Shown here piece by piece: positions 46,871-59,397 of a stretch of 64,000 nt of DNA. This DNA is from Eleusine coracana subsp. coracana (taxonomy: Eukaryota; Streptophyta; Magnoliopsida; Poales; Poaceae): positions 1,164,949 to 1,228,948 of the forward strand of contig CM064430.1 of assembly GCA_032690845.1 (NCBI GenBank), written 5' to 3'. Each line of letters opens with the position of its first letter. Within the stretch, counting starts at the first letter, position 1. Below the pieces are notes generated by a model that saw only the letters and a program-made list of their open reading frames with translations, was not told the DNA's origin and searched no databases. Position numbers and translations under genes: made by a program.

Positions 46871-47797
46871 TTTATGAGTCAAGGCTATGCTGTTTTCTCC
46901 AAACTTTGTGAGTCAGTTGTTTCCTTTATTGAGGCATTTGATGTCTCTGTTTACTGTAATATTTAAATTTGTCAACAGAGGAGATGTGCTTTGTTTTATC
47001 TGGGGAAGAGGTGCTTTGTGGCTTGTTTCCATTTGAATAATGCACATATAATGTAATATTCATTTACCATTTTACTCTTCATTCACTTTGGCATCCGTGC
47101 AAAAAGAAACTTCCTTGGTAAGAAAACAAGGACATTTGCTTCTGATCAAAAGTAATGTAAGTAATCTCAATTATTTTCTTTTTGGTTACAAGGACATTTG
47201 CACTGATGTCATATAAGTTGACTTCAAACATGTCTGATATTAGAAGAGTGCTTTCAATAAAAGTTATGCGACTTGCAGGCCCTTTTATTTGTCTTGACTA
47301 CTTAGCGACTGAGTGAGGGAGTTGCCGGTGAGGTTTGTTGGTCTGTAAAAAGCTCAATTCATAACAAGTCTCTGGAGATTTCTTAGATAAATCGAACGAG
47401 GCGGTTTCACATGTGAAAATTTGGCATTCTTTGGTGTAATTTTGCATTGTTGGGTTACTGGTAATTTGATTATATTTTCTTTGTTTTATGCATAAACAGA
47501 TCGATGCAACACATGACATGTACTGTTTTGGAATCATTTGAATCAGACGAAGTGATGGTACAAAAACATATTGTAGTATTATCCTCACTTGATTAACCTT
47601 TTTATGTAGGGCCAATTCTTTGGATAGCAGAATCCAGCTCTTTTACTACTAATGGGCCGGACCATCAGGCAACTGGCGTATATACTTTGGAATGGATCCA
47701 TATATATGTATTTTCCAGTTGTATCTGTTCCATTCATTGCTATCTTTGGATCGCAGAAACCAGCTCCTTCAATTCTCAGATCCGCACGATCGCCACC
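46871..47797. other. Spacer between H and I
   Basis: No gene. It contains H's 3' flank. From about 47720 the sequence resembles the upstream region of gene J (50510-50597), including ttggatcgc.gaaacca, marking the 5' edge of the H/I/J duplicated unit. Confidence 0.5.
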
Positions 47798-48929
47798 ATG
47801 GGAGTGCTCACCTGAGCCAAGAGGAGATTGGAACAATACAAAATCGGTGACCGCATCAGCCTCCTGTCAGACACCATCCTCGGCGAGATTGTCTCCCTCC
47901 TCCCGACCAAGGACGGCGCCCGCACGTAGGCGATCTCCACCTGGTGGTGCCACATATGGCAATCCGTTCCTCTCAACATCGACTTCGCAGTTCGCACACT
48001 GCCACCTTCACCTGCGCGTCAGATTGGACACAATCTCCAGCATCCTCTCCTTGCACAAGGGTCCCGGTCGCCGAGCACGCCGTTGTCCGCTATGTTGCCG
48101 ATCTAGACCGCTAGCTCCGTTCCCTGGCACTCGACAACCTCGAGTTGGACTATGGAAATTCGCCGCGTACGCCTTATCTGCTTGCATCATCACGCTGCTT
48201 CTTCTGCACTCTTCGCATCGCCTAATTCCGCGGTTGCTGTTTCGAATTCACAGAGAGAAAGAAAGCCGTTGCGCTTCACTTTCCAGTTCTCGAGCAGCTG
48301 AGTCTTGTGAATGTCATGATTTCGGAGACCACTCTGCATGGCTTGATCGCAGGCTGCCCTTTCCTGAAGAGCAGCTCTGTCACATAAGGGTCTTGGTCTG
48401 GTTGTGGTTATTGACCTCATGAAATGCTTTCCATGCGTGCAGAAAATCTACGTCAAGGTGCCTCAACTTACTCTGTAACTATATGTTTACATATGCATTG
48501 TTTTTTCGTTTGCCATAGGTTGACACCATATTTATGTTCATTTTGACTGATTTGTTTTTGGTATAACAGCTGCCGAAGGAAAATGAAGGCTGTGATAAAT
48601 ATCGGGATCTTGTTGGTACGCTTGACATCCCTGTGAAGAAACTTGTGGTGCGAAACTATAAAGGCAACAAGACAAATATTGTTTGCTTTGTCAAGTTATT
48701 TGTATCACATGCAAGATTACTAGAGTCGATGACACTCGAGTTACGGCATGCTAGGAAAATTAGCACTAATTGGATCACAAAGCAACGTAAGCTGCTCCAG
48801 ATCGGAAAAAAAGAGCTTCAAGGAGGGCGATCTTTGAGTTTATTTCACGCAAAGTATGTGCTGATCGACCATATAGCCTTATACGTGCTGAGCAGGTGCA
48901 TGATCTGTCAACAGCCGACCCCTTTGTAA
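47798..48929 (+). pseudogene. F-box/LRR gene I, degenerate copy of J
   Basis: It begins ATGGGAGTGCTCACC like J (MGMLT) but has TGA at codon 6 (47813-47815) and TAG inside the F-box (TKDGART then stop), plus RW changed in the STRWRHIW-equivalent. The LRR region has lost several hundred bases, jumping to VVIDLMKCFPCVQKIYVK with a donor at 48457. A third exon (48570 to about 48929) keeps YRDLVGTLDIPVKKLVV and LLESMTLEL, then loses the family tail by a frameshift after KQRKLLQI. Confidence 0.85.
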
Positions 48930-50597
48930 GGTTTCATCGCTGGATCTAATTTTTCTTCCATGAGAGTACTTGTCCCAAACTTGATTGGAACTTGTTTGCT
49001 GTGTTTTGACATTTGTTATCTCCTTACCTTGCTGAATATGTAGTACTGTAATTTGCTGTTGGAGAAGGTAATAACTTTGTGTTTTTTTATGTTTTTGATC
49101 GGTGAAGAGCTATTTTGGATTGGCACCGTCACCCCGTTGCAGTACTTCAGTATGCCCTCGCACCATCGTAGAGGCCATCAGGCTCCCTCCCCCCTCCATC
49201 CTTGCCTTCACCGCTGCCCCTAACGCCCTGGGCATGCCACATCCGCCTCCCAGCACGCTGTCACCGTCGCGTGCTCCCCTACCGCCGCACTTCAGCCAGG
49301 TTCAGCTCTGTCGTTGCATCCCGTGCCCGACCATGGTGCTCCCTGCTCCGCTCAGCCTCACGATGGTAATGAATGACGTGGACGATAAATCAGGCCCACA
49401 CACGGTGTCTGCCCTGCAACCCACGGCTCAGGAAGGAGAGACTTGCTCGATGGAGAAGACATCCACGTCATACAGAAGCGACATTTCTGTTTGGAGGACG
49501 GGCCATGTCTGTCAAAATGCTGAGGAGTGAGCTACTCTTTCACAGCTATGCTTACTAATATGCATGCTCATGTTGAACTCCACCATTACTCGTGGCCGTT
49601 CACTTTCTTCAGAAAAAGGTATACATGGCATGGATTATTATCAGCAAGACATTTTTACCATCTGCCCAGAAGATATTTGGACAGACATTGAGAGAAACTG
49701 CTTGTATTATTGTAGCGATTGTACATGGCCCGCTTGTACAAATCTCAGTTTATATAGGCTGGTGCTTTCCCCTTGTACATATCATTTTCCAAAAAATAAG
49801 AACTGATTGATCCATATCTTGTCGCCTGGATCTTGCCCTTAGGGGGCGAGGAAGGTAGTGACGGCGGCGCCTCTTGCGGAGGAGGCCAAGCTGGCTTGGA
49901 GCCTCGCATGCTCATAGGCAGATTCTTGCCATGTACTACCATAAAAAAGGCGTGTAGCGACGGTAGAAAATTTAGCATAACGGTGGCACAAAAAAAAAAA
50001 CTGCAGCTGTAAATCATAAATAATTTTTAGCGGTGACCCATATAGCTATTTGCCGCAACTGTGTTTTGTGACGGCGGCCCATTTATCAACCCGCTGCTAT
50101 TATTTTGGCCTGCAACCTATTTAGCTGGCAACCTACTACCCCCCCCCCCCCCCCCCCCACCTCTCTCTCTTTTCACACGGTGCCGCCTCTCCTCTAGCCG
50201 GGCGCTACCCTCTCCTCCAGTAGGGTGCCGCTCCCTCCTCTGACCGGACCGCGCCGCCCCTCCTCCGACGAGGCGTGGCCCTAGGCGAGGAGCGTCGGAG
50301 CCAGGCGTACAACATTGTGGTAGGTATTTTAACGAAGCCCAATGCCCCAATGTTGGGTGCACATTCTACCAGAACCCATCAAAGTGTTGGACAAACTAGT
50401 AAAGATCTCCTTCGTACGGTATTTGGTGTCAGGAACGATTTCAAAATCGGAACAGAGTAGTACACAACTTAGGCTTTTTTACAATAAAATGTCCGACATT
50501 GCATCCTGTCAGGCCGGTTCCATTGCCATGGTTGGATCGCTGAAACCACCACATCTCCAAGTCCCCGATCGATCCCTACCATAGCCGCCGCGCCGCC
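48930..50597. other. Spacer between I and J, transposon-like pieces
   Basis: 49130-49530 is a GC-rich stretch open on + for about 140 codons (Pro- and Ser-rich, unrecognised). At about 49935 actaccataaaaaaggc, followed by gtagcgacggtag, resembles a CACTA-type terminus and subterminal region, but no partner end was found. A run of 20 C occupies 50139-50158. The upstream region of J starts near 50510. Confidence 0.4.
50139..50158. repeat. C20 homopolymer
   Basis: Twenty consecutive C. Similar tracts occur at 5238-5259 (22 C) and 54649-54668 (20 C). Confidence 0.95.
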
Positions 50598-52049
50598 ATG
50601 GGAATGCTCACCAGGGCCAAGAAGAGGAGGCTCGAAGAAGAAGAAAACCTCATCGACCGCATCAGCAGCCTGCCGGACGCCATCCTCGGCGAGATCGTCT
50701 CCCTCCTCCCTACCAAGGACGGCGGCCGCACGCAGGTGCTCTCCACCCGGTGGCGCCACATATGGCGATCCGCTCCTCTCAACATCGACCTCCTGCACTG
50801 CCCCCGCCGCCAGCGCGTCCGCTTCGACCAAATCTCCGGCATCCTCTCCTCGCACAAGGGCCCAGGCCACCGGCTCTCGATCCCTTCGCGATCCGAGGAA
50901 TGCTCCGAGCGCTGCGCCGCCGCCCTGGTCGGCTGGCTCCGTTCCCCGGCGCTCGAAAAGCTCCAGGTGCTCGAGTTCGATCTCATATGCTCTACTAATA
51001 CTCGGCTGCTGGCATCAGCACAACCCTTCTTCCGCACCCTCCGCGTCGCCAGCTTCGGCGGCTGCGCTTTCCCCGTAGGAAAGGCCGCCCTCACGCTCTG
51101 TTTCCCGGTTCTAGAGCAGCTGAGCCTTTCCAGTGTCAGGATCTCGGAGTGCTCTCTGCACGCCTTGCTCGCGGGCTGCCCTGTTCTACAGAGCTTGCTG
51201 CTGGACAATAACGACGAGTATGTTCGGCTGCGAATCGTGTCCTCTACAATTAGAAGCATCGGCGTGCGTCTTCGTTGCAGGCCCCTGGAAGCACACCAGC
51301 TCATCATCGAGGATGCTCCGTGCCTGGAAAGATTACTATTTTCTGGTCTTGTTGGAAAGATGGACATCTCGGTAATCTCTGCACCAAGGTTGCATTTTCT
51401 GGGGCAACTCTCCAAGGAGACCTGCCCTAGAATCCAGCTCAACACTGTAACTTTTGAGGTATCCTCTCACTTTCATTTTCGTGATGAATGAAGGAAGGAT
51501 CCTAAATAACTTTTTGCTGTATGTCAGTATGTCATCCTTAATTAGTATTCTTTCCTTATATCTCAGGGATCACATATCATTAGCTTGTCTATGGCAGTGC
51601 GCAGCGTGAAGGCCGTAGCCCTATCATATATGGACGATTTTAGTGTGGATGCGGTTATTGACTTCATGAAATGTTTTCCCGGCATTGAGAAACTCTACGT
51701 CAAGGTGACTAAAGTTACTGCTGCCTTCATATGCATTCTTTCCTCCCTTGCTATTACTTTTGTACTTCAGAACAAGCTTGACACCATTTTTGTCATTGAT
51801 TTGGCACAACAGATGGGAAGAAGAATTGCAGTATGCCGTAAATATCAGGATCTTATCGGTACTCTAGACATCCCTGTGAAGAAAATTGTGCTGACAAACT
51901 ATATTGGCTGCAGGACAGATGTTTGTTTTGCCAAGTTCTTTGTGTTACATGCAAGATTACTGGAGTCCATGACGCTTGAGTTCCAAAAACCAGGAAAGCC
52001 TAGCAGTGTGTTGATTGAAAAGCAGCGTAGACTGCTCCAGAGAAAATAG
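50598..52049 (+). CDS. F-box/LRR gene J (second subfamily)
   Basis: Exons 50598-51458 (287 codons), 51567-51704 (46) and 51813-52049 (78 plus stop), about 411 aa. After a basic leader (MGMLTRAKKRRLEEEE) comes the F-box ISSLPDAILGEIVSLLP ... TQVLSTRWRHIWRSAPL, then the LRR region (LRVASFGGC, LEQLSLSSV, GCPVLQSLLL, LIIEDAPCLERLLF). Exon 3 (YQDLIGTLDIPVKKIVL, ARLLESMTLEF) is the FBD-like end. It stops at QRRLLQRK; compared with H two bases are missing just after ctccag, removing the conserved tail that contains RRASRDARFDF. The rest is intact, so the gene may still work as a presumed SCF substrate adaptor. I is its broken neighbour. Confidence 0.82.
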
Positions 52050-53599
52050 GGCTTCGAGGAGTGCGCGCTTTTATTTTGTTTCATGTAATTACCCATGTTC
52101 TGGGCCAAATTGTATTGTATGTGCTCAGCAGGTTCATGATCTGTCAGCTGACCCCTTTGGAAGGCTTCATCACTGGACCTGATTTTGTTCCAAGGGACTA
52201 CTTTTCCCAAACGTGAGCCACATTTATCTTGAATAATGTTTTCTGCTGATGGATAAGGTACTGTATTTGTTTTGGTCGGCAGAGAATTAACTACTTCAGC
52301 TGCCCCTTTTCACTGTCCACCTCTGATTTAACTCTAACACATGTACATATACCATTTTACTATCTAATGTCTTTGGAATCCTTGCAAAATAGTAATTAAG
52401 AATATGATGAGGATTTGTGCACAGCTAATATTCTATGCATTACCAAGTTGAGCATTGTGGAGCTTGGCAATAATCCATGTTAAGTATATTTCCTTTTTTT
52501 TCTTCAGATGTAACGGAAGCTGCATTTTCGTTCAACTCTGTGTGCTTCTTCCTCTGTCTGCTATTTTTTTCATTGTGCTTATGCTCCTCTAATCCCTCCT
52601 TAACTTTCTCCCTCGCACTCAACAAATTAAATGAATCTGCTCATGTTGAACTCCACACTGCTTTGAACTCCAGTTGTACATCGGTAGAACATGTTTGACA
52701 TCTTGTTTATTGTTATCTCTGCTAAGCAAAAGTTGGGTGGAACTATGTTTCGTCTATATTTTCTATGGTTTTCTATGGTTGACTTCTTATCTTGTGAACT
52801 GAAGGACTTTGACTGCGGTAAGCACTTTAAGAGGGGAAAAAAGTAAACTTGATCCTTATTTTGTTGTTGTGGACTAGCTATGTATACTTCATCGCGTCAT
52901 AGAAACTCATCTGCGTCAGTGGCGTTTGAGGTACATGTTAAAAATGATAATAATGAGTGGATTGAAAGACATCATAGACCGCTCTAGATCACAACATGTA
53001 GGGCTTCAGTGGCGTTTGTGGTTTTGCTCATCTGAACTCCCCTGAATTCCTTCCCTCTCGCTCAACACATATTCTACTGATGTTGAACTCCATGCTCAGC
53101 CACTGGTCAGACTTTGAATTTCAGCTGTTTAATTAGTATACATTGGCAATGCCACAGTAGTGAATTGCGATATGAATCTGCTCATTTTGAACTCCATGCT
53201 TCACAGCTCTGCATTTGTTTCGAGCTCCAAACAAATGTTCATGCAATGTTAAGTCCTGTGCACCTGCAGAGCTTTTGGTATTTCTTTTAATGGAAAGAAA
53301 TTCTGAGAAATTGAGAATGAAGAGTATGAACAGTTTGCATTTTAGATAATATGAATAGTTTGTATGTCTATATAAGCATCTGTGGAAGAAAAGGAAATAC
53401 ACTTGATCCTCATTGCTGGCGTGGAGTAGCTGTAACGTTTCATTGTGGACAGTTTTTTTTTCATCTTTTTGTTTGAATTTCTTTTATGTCTTGTCTCACA
53501 TCTGAGAGTTTAAGCATTCTTTTGTCATGTACCTCATAAACATTTTGTCACTGAAAGATATCAGTTAATCGTACTATGTTATTGTGTTCCTTGTTTCGG
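52050..53599. other. Spacer with decayed repeats of the J 3' region
   Basis: No intact gene. The phrase tgttgaactcca recurs at about 52646 and 53084, and as ttttgaactccatgct near 53187; a related copy is near 49572. Around 52958-53010 attgaaagacatcatagaccgctc...gggcttcagtgg echoes the end of exon 3 of H/J. These are eroded partial duplications. Confidence 0.5.
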
Positions 53600-53725
53600 G
53601 CACAAACTGCATGTCCATCTGGTTGCATATCAGCATTTGTGATCCGACTGGATTGGATAACAGACTGAAATATAGGAAGTGTTGTAGAATCACCTGGAAG
53701 AAGTAGCAATCAGTGACTTCTGCAT
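53600..53725 (+). pseudogene. Relic of an FBD exon (first subfamily)
   Basis: gcacaaactgcatgtccatctggttgcat...atttgtgat matches the start of exon 3 of D-G (AQ.TCPSGCI.CD), and acctggaagaagtagcaatcag matches the following LEEVEI phrase. The acceptor AG is lost (tttcgg) and several indels break the frame. This is the only trace of an array member between J and K. Confidence 0.75.
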
Positions 53726-54330
53726 CTCTGATCCTTTTGTATTTTTGATGCATTCAGCTCGGGTTACGTTGAGCAAGTATATGATTTGTTAACAGCCCAC
53801 CGATTTGAATTTCATTCACTTTTGATAACTTGATTACAGTGTTTAGACATATGAAATCAACATCGAGTCCTTGTTGCTTTTGCTCTTGATGTAATGGAAC
53901 CAGTCTCAGCTATTTCTGTTTTCATTCAACTCTTTCCCCGTTAACTCATTTTAACTTGTTTATGAACGGGCAACTTTGGTTACATACTGATGTTCTGCAT
54001 GTTAGCTTGAAATCATTTGTACATCAGAGGAAAGGAGAATTACATTGAGTCACTCAATTCTTCAACTGCTTATGTGCCTACCTTACACCTTTCGTTTCTG
54101 TATATATGCAACTGTCATGGGTACTTCTATTAAAACATCTGCAGACAAGAAAGGTGGAGTACAACTAATGAAAAGGGGATGCCAAGAAACATCTGCACAC
54201 AGTTGAAATATCCAAAACACCGTCTGTTGCACAACAAATCAAACTGAAAAATATCCAAAGTACTTCCTGTGAGATCAGTCCTAAGCCTTTGCCAAGCAGG
54301 CTTTCAGATGATCCATCTATATATCACTCT
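53726..54330. other. Spacer, nothing recognised
   Basis: AT-rich, with short frames only and no repeat or gene signature that I recognise. Confidence 0.4.
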
Positions 54331-54535
54331 TTTCGGCTACTAATTACTTGGTTTATGACTAGATCCTCCTCCCAAGTTTTCTTATCAGATCCTTCAGTGA
54401 GCTGATGTATGGCTTTAGCTCTTCCAATATGACACAGACTCCTTCCATTGGATCTTTATATCCTGCCAGGACCCATTTTAAAAACAAATGTCATCCCTTA
54501 GTTTCCAAATGGGCCACAAATCTGGCAAACTAGTC
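54331..54535 (-). mobile_element. Eroded LINE fragment (L1-type)
   Basis: On the minus strand the sequence near 54530-54490 reads LWPIWKLRDDICF, close to the WxIWKxRNxxCF signature of the zinc-binding tail of plant L1 reverse transcriptases. Stops surround it. Boundaries are approximate. Confidence 0.45.
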
Positions 54536-54556
54536 ATATATATATATATATATATA
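54536..54556. repeat. (AT)n microsatellite
   Basis: AT dinucleotide run separating the LINE fragment from the next repeat. Confidence 0.9.
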
Positions 54557-54860
54557 AAACTAGACCTGTCGGGGTAAGACCGCCCCAACGGTATTGTATT
54601 AAGAAGAGAGGATCTTCTCACGCAGTTCTAGAAAATTCCCGAACCCCTCCCCCCCCCCCCCCCCCCCCGACATGGTGACCCCTTTTTTAGCCTGTGTGAG
54701 AGCTTCATAGTGCACCAGCCTTTAAATCGGGAGCAAAGCCCGCATCGATTGGCTTCAGACAGGATCTTACACATGCTTTGGTTTAGGGGAAAGACGAGGA
54801 AATTTTAACCTAGTCCGGAAAATTCGCTTCCAACAGGAAGCAAACTAGTCATATCAATTG
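54557..54860. repeat. Unclassified dispersed-repeat-like segment with C20 tract
   Basis: Begins aaaactagacctgtcggggtaagaccgccccaacgg and contains a run of 20 C at 54649-54668. The composition differs from the surroundings and it lacks coding frames. It looks like part of a dispersed repeat, but I cannot assign a class. Confidence 0.35.
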
Positions 54861-56159
54861 CAGCAAAAAGAAATATTTCTTCTAAGACAGCAGCTTCTTA
54901 TTTTCTTAAAATGTGTATCAATATCTCTATTAATCGCTTATTCCTTCCAACACCATTGGCAACCACACTCAAAAAAGAGGTGAATGCACCCAGAATTTGT
55001 ATATATCCTCTCACAGATTCTGCACAGTTTAGGCATGTATCTTCTAGATTCACTTATAGTAACTTTACATATCTGAATTCATGAATTCAGATGCTACGGC
55101 ATAGACATTGTAAGAAAATTTTCCATCAGCTAAAAGTTATGCTGAAGAAAAACTGTTCTGGATGAAGAATGTGTAGCTTCCTTATGAGCACAAGCACAAA
55201 AACTGATTAGAGAAAAAAAAATAAAATGATCTTCTTTATATATCAGCAAGTCTACATGATCAAAAACCACTATAGGAACCTTTTTGTTGCCAGTACTTTG
55301 TTTATATATCAATTGAGCACTGACGTGTTTCCCAGATCGATGGATGAGAAGAGCAGTTTCTTTTTTTTTTGAGAGAGAGGACGGATGAGAAGAGCTGTTG
55401 TTGTGCTAGAGATCACCTATTTCCAGTCATTTGATTTCTAGCTGTACAACTGACCTTCTATTTCTTCCAGTATTTCCCAAGAGTTTTTGCCTTTTTGATG
55501 TATTTCACCATTCCCCACTTCCTGTAGCTGTTTTTCACGTTGGGCAGACCACCTTCTTGTTAAATGCTGAATGAACCAAATAAACACAAGTTGAAAACAA
55601 CGAGTGCAAGGCGACGACTATGAACACAAGTTTTATAACGGTTGTTTCCACAGAGCATGGCATTCATCAGGATAGCTGTACTCGTTGGAGAAGGTGTGCT
55701 TCGTTGTCCAGAGCTGCTGGATGATGTATCGCCATCCTCTACTGATATGCTAAGATCGCCCACCATTTTGAGGACACCAGATGATAGTGTACAAGACAGA
55801 AACAACATATATGGCCCGTTGACAAATATGCAGAGATTGTCAATTAGTAACAGTTCTTGAAGCCATCTTGGCAATCAATAAAAGTTCACTGATGTTCAGA
55901 GTTCAGAGCTTGGCAATCAGTTTTAAAGTTGATCCATTTTCAGAGACAGAGCTTGTTCGGTTGAAATTCACTGTGTTCGAAGTTCAGAGATTGTCAATTA
56001 TAAAGTTTATCGATGTTCAGGATTCAGAGATTACCTGTGTGGTAGCTTCCAACGGCTGATGATGCCTCGAAGCTGTATCTAACGGCTGATGATGCCTCAC
56101 TCTCTCTTCTAGTACTCTGGTAGTGGGAGTGCGACGGAACCCTTCCCCTCCCCACCACA
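54861..56159. other. Upstream region of gene K, with short repeats
   Basis: No gene supported; frames of 70-105 codons on opposite strands at 55560-55874 are not recognised. From 55880 to 56035 the word gttcagag (followed by cttg/attg and a caat-type phrase) recurs at intervals of about 50-60 bases. A related phrase, gttcagagcttgctcaatt, lies inside the MULE-like element near 42656. Confidence 0.4.
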
Positions 56160-59100
56160 ATGTCCATGGAGCAATGCGGCGGCGAGGTCACCGCCAAGCA
56201 CGCGAAGTCCTCCGATGACGACGCCGGCGAGGACCGCCTAAGTGCTCTCCCCGACGACGTCCTCGTCCTCATCCTGCTCCGCCTCGAAACTGAGGACGCC
56301 GCTCGGACCTGCGTCCTCTCCAACCGCTGGCGCCGCCTCTGGACCCTCCTCCCCGAGCTCCGATTCGACGCCGCCCTAGATCCCCACTTTCTCCGCGACG
56401 CCCTCTCCTCAGGTGAAGTGCCTCTGCGCCGTTTCCTCGTTGGGACTTTGGATGCGTCCCCCCAATCCCTGGCGGCGTGGCTCCCCGCCGCCGCGCGTCG
56501 GGTCTCCGGTAAGCTGGTTCTCGTCAACGTGGATCAGAAAAGTACCACGGCCGGTGAGGAGGCGGAGGCCTCTGAAAGAGGCGCCGTTGAGCTGCCCTGC
56601 TTCGAGAAGGCCAATGCAATCGGCCTCGAACTAGGGTTTCTCGGCCTCTCCATGCCGCCTGCCGGGGTGTTCGCTCGGCTCACCGACCTCTACTTGCACA
56701 GTGTCCGATTCCACGGTCCGGGCGAGCTCGGAGATATGGTATCCTCGCCACGGTGCCCGTGCCTGCAGAAGCTAGCTGTCTGCGATGTCCAGGGGCTGGA
56801 TAGTATCACCATCGATTCGGAGTCTCTCCAGGTGCTGGAGCTTAATAATCTCCGTGGTGTGCGGCGGATCACAGCTGTGGCGCCAGCTCTAGAAAATTTG
56901 AATTTGCTTGATTGCTTTCTTACCGACCAGAATCAACCGGTTGCCGACATCTCAGCTTCTCCGCTGAAGCTGCTGAAGTGGATGGATACATATGATCCAT
57001 ACTCGGTGCATCTTGGCAGCATGGAGCATATCCAGAAGTTGGCTATATTCTTTTCTGTGTATGGACAACATGGCTTTACACACAATAATGCGTGTCTATT
57101 GCTCTTGCCACGGTTTAAGGCCATCAAGGATCTTTCTCTCACATTGTACATTCTGCCGGTGAGTTCAGTTCAACTCATGCATGTTTCAAACTGTCAGTTT
57201 GCCCATCAAAAAAAGAAAAATTGCTAGTGTGTGCATGTTTTACTTTGATAAAACATATTTGAGAATGGGGGCCATTATTCATCATCCAACTATGGTCTGA
57301 AATTGAGTCCCTGGCACATTCGGAAGTCTTAGAAAAAGAATAGTAACTGTAACATTGAAACAAGGGCACTAATAATCCAGTACCATTGAAATAAGTATTT
57401 GGTTTGGACTGATTGTCCATTGCTGTTGATATGGTAATGTTATATGTTGATTTTAATTGGGAAAAAATCTTACTTTATTTGGTTTGGTTATTAAAACCCT
57501 GCAACATTGTTGTATTGTGTCAATGTTCACTCTGTTTTAATTTCTTTTTTTAAATAAGACAGAAAGTAGTTGTGCAGGATTAGTGTTGCACATCTTTAAA
57601 GGCTATAGATTGTAACAACCATTCCTGCATGCTAGCAGCATTGGCCAGCTTAAAAGATTAGATATTTCTGTCTCTTTCCACCTTATTTATATGGCGTACT
57701 ATGAATGCATAGGAGATGGATAACTTGCAATACATGATGGAAGACATGACAGTGCTCCCTGATGTTACATTTTTGCACCTGATTGTAACAGCAAACAGAC
57801 ATGCCTTTGGGGCCTGTTCATTCCATGTTCTCAAGATTTGTTCTGGTATAAAACGTCTGAGGCTGATTTTATCTTCTCAGTTGGACTCTGAGGTAAAGCT
57901 TCTTTAATTTGCTCATAAAATAATTAGGTTACTAGGGATGTAATGGTAAGGAATATACAATGGCGTTCCTTGGCTCACCAAGGCCTCATATATCAAGTGC
58001 CACTAGGATTATGTTGCTATTCAGATTTTGTTCCAAAATTTTTACTGTGTCTCGTAATGGCAACACTCTGATGTGTAGCTTTGGTTTTTAGTAAAGACTG
58101 TTGGGTTTGTAAGTGTTGTTTATTGAAAATCGTGAGTCTTTTCTAAAAATATATGGCTGTAGACAGCAAGTTGACTGAATTGTTGCATGAAACACTCCCT
58201 CCATCCTGATAACAAAATTAGGATTCCCCGTTTTGTTTCAATACAGGAAAGTTTTTTATAAACACACTTCCAAACTACTATGTGGAATGAGTTCTTATCT
58301 TGTTGTATAGCTTTTATTGTGCAGCTCTGCTTTTGTTTTAGGGGCTTTGGAATGCCCCTTATTTTTATATATAAGTACCTCTGTAGATTTTAGTTCCTTT
58401 AAAAGGATATTCTGCTCTGGGTATATATGTAATATTTAAGGGTCCCATACTTACAATTGAAAATCTTCTGAGTGGTCTATTGGTATCAGGGCACCCAAGG
58501 GTTCATGGAATTTTATGAATCATGGAAATGAACATGTTAACAAACTAAATAAGGGTCATTGGATTATAATCCAACAGCTTTGATGGAACAATTAAGCTTC
58601 CCATCTTACTAATGTTGGTATTGCATTTTGCCCACAACATGCACCCAATCCAACCCTTGTTGCTGCATGTGGTTAGGCTTGCATGTCGGCTATATATGTT
58701 GCTTGATGTGTCAATCTCTCCTCTGCTGTGCCATCGCCCTAATTTGGATGCCTTTCTGCCATCGCCCACTAAGGGCCACTAAAATGTTTGCTGATATTTT
58801 AGTGGGAAGAAGTTGAACTTTTCACAAAGTGACGTGTGGTTGCTGGGAGTAAAACGAAAGCATAACATAGATTGTCACTTTTGCATATATTGTTACCCAT
58901 TTTTTATGTCATTGTACCTCTTAGCTGAGAAGAATTATATTTCTGCAATGAGTTTAGACTGACTTCTAGATCGAATAGATGTCTTAATGTCATATGATGA
59001 AGTATTCATGCAAGCTTATAACTTCTTTTTTATGTTATCCAATAATATTAGCTGATAATTAATTTTCTCCTGGTTTCAGGAACAAAGTGTATGCTCATCA

Positions 59101-59397
59101 GGTTGCATTTGTGACCAGCCAACAAACTGGAAAACTGAGGAGCTCTTGTTGAATCACCTCCAAGAATTAGAAATCAAAGGGTTTAGAGCATCGGAACATG
59201 AAGTTGCATTTGTGAACCGACTACTCAATTGGGCGACAGTGCTGAAAACAGTGACAGTGACTTTCCATCGTTTAGTCAATGAAAGCAAGGCCCAGGAGTT
59301 GTTCCAGATGTGCCAAAGCTTCTCTAGGCCTGACATATGCATGAAAATTTACAAGTATCAGAAATTCAGTAAGGTGTTGTATGCACCTGAAGACTAA
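56160..59397 (+). CDS. F-box/LRR/FBD gene K (apparently intact)
   Basis: Exons 56160-57158 (333 codons), 57713-57892 (60) and 59080-59397 (105 plus stop), all phase 0, about 498 aa. Translation may begin at 56160 or at the next Met (56166, MEQCGGE), which matches paralogue starts. The F-box is LSALPDDVLVLILLRL and RTCVLSNRWRRLWTLLPEL; two residues of the usual TIAEAA turn are missing (LETEDAART). The LRR region carries SSPRCPCLQKL and DISASPLKLLKW. The last exon is the FBD domain with CSSGCICDQPTNW and a shortened end (KVLYAPED). It is the best-preserved array member outside D and E. Presumed SCF substrate adaptor. Intron 2 (1187 bp) holds a MITE end. Confidence 0.9.
58192..58250. mobile_element. 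MITE end in intron 2 of gene K
   Basis: cactccctccatcctgataacaaaattagg-type start (seen from 58193) is a Stowaway/mariner-like terminus. The opposite end was not found, so this is a remnant. Confidence 0.4.

Noticed and set aside
46964..47300. Possible extra exons after gene H
   Set aside because: No splice pairs extend the frame; the sequence behaves as 3' flank.
49102..49530. Pro/Ser-rich 142-codon frame as a gene
   Set aside because: Low-complexity composition, no recognisable motif and no supporting splice or promoter context.
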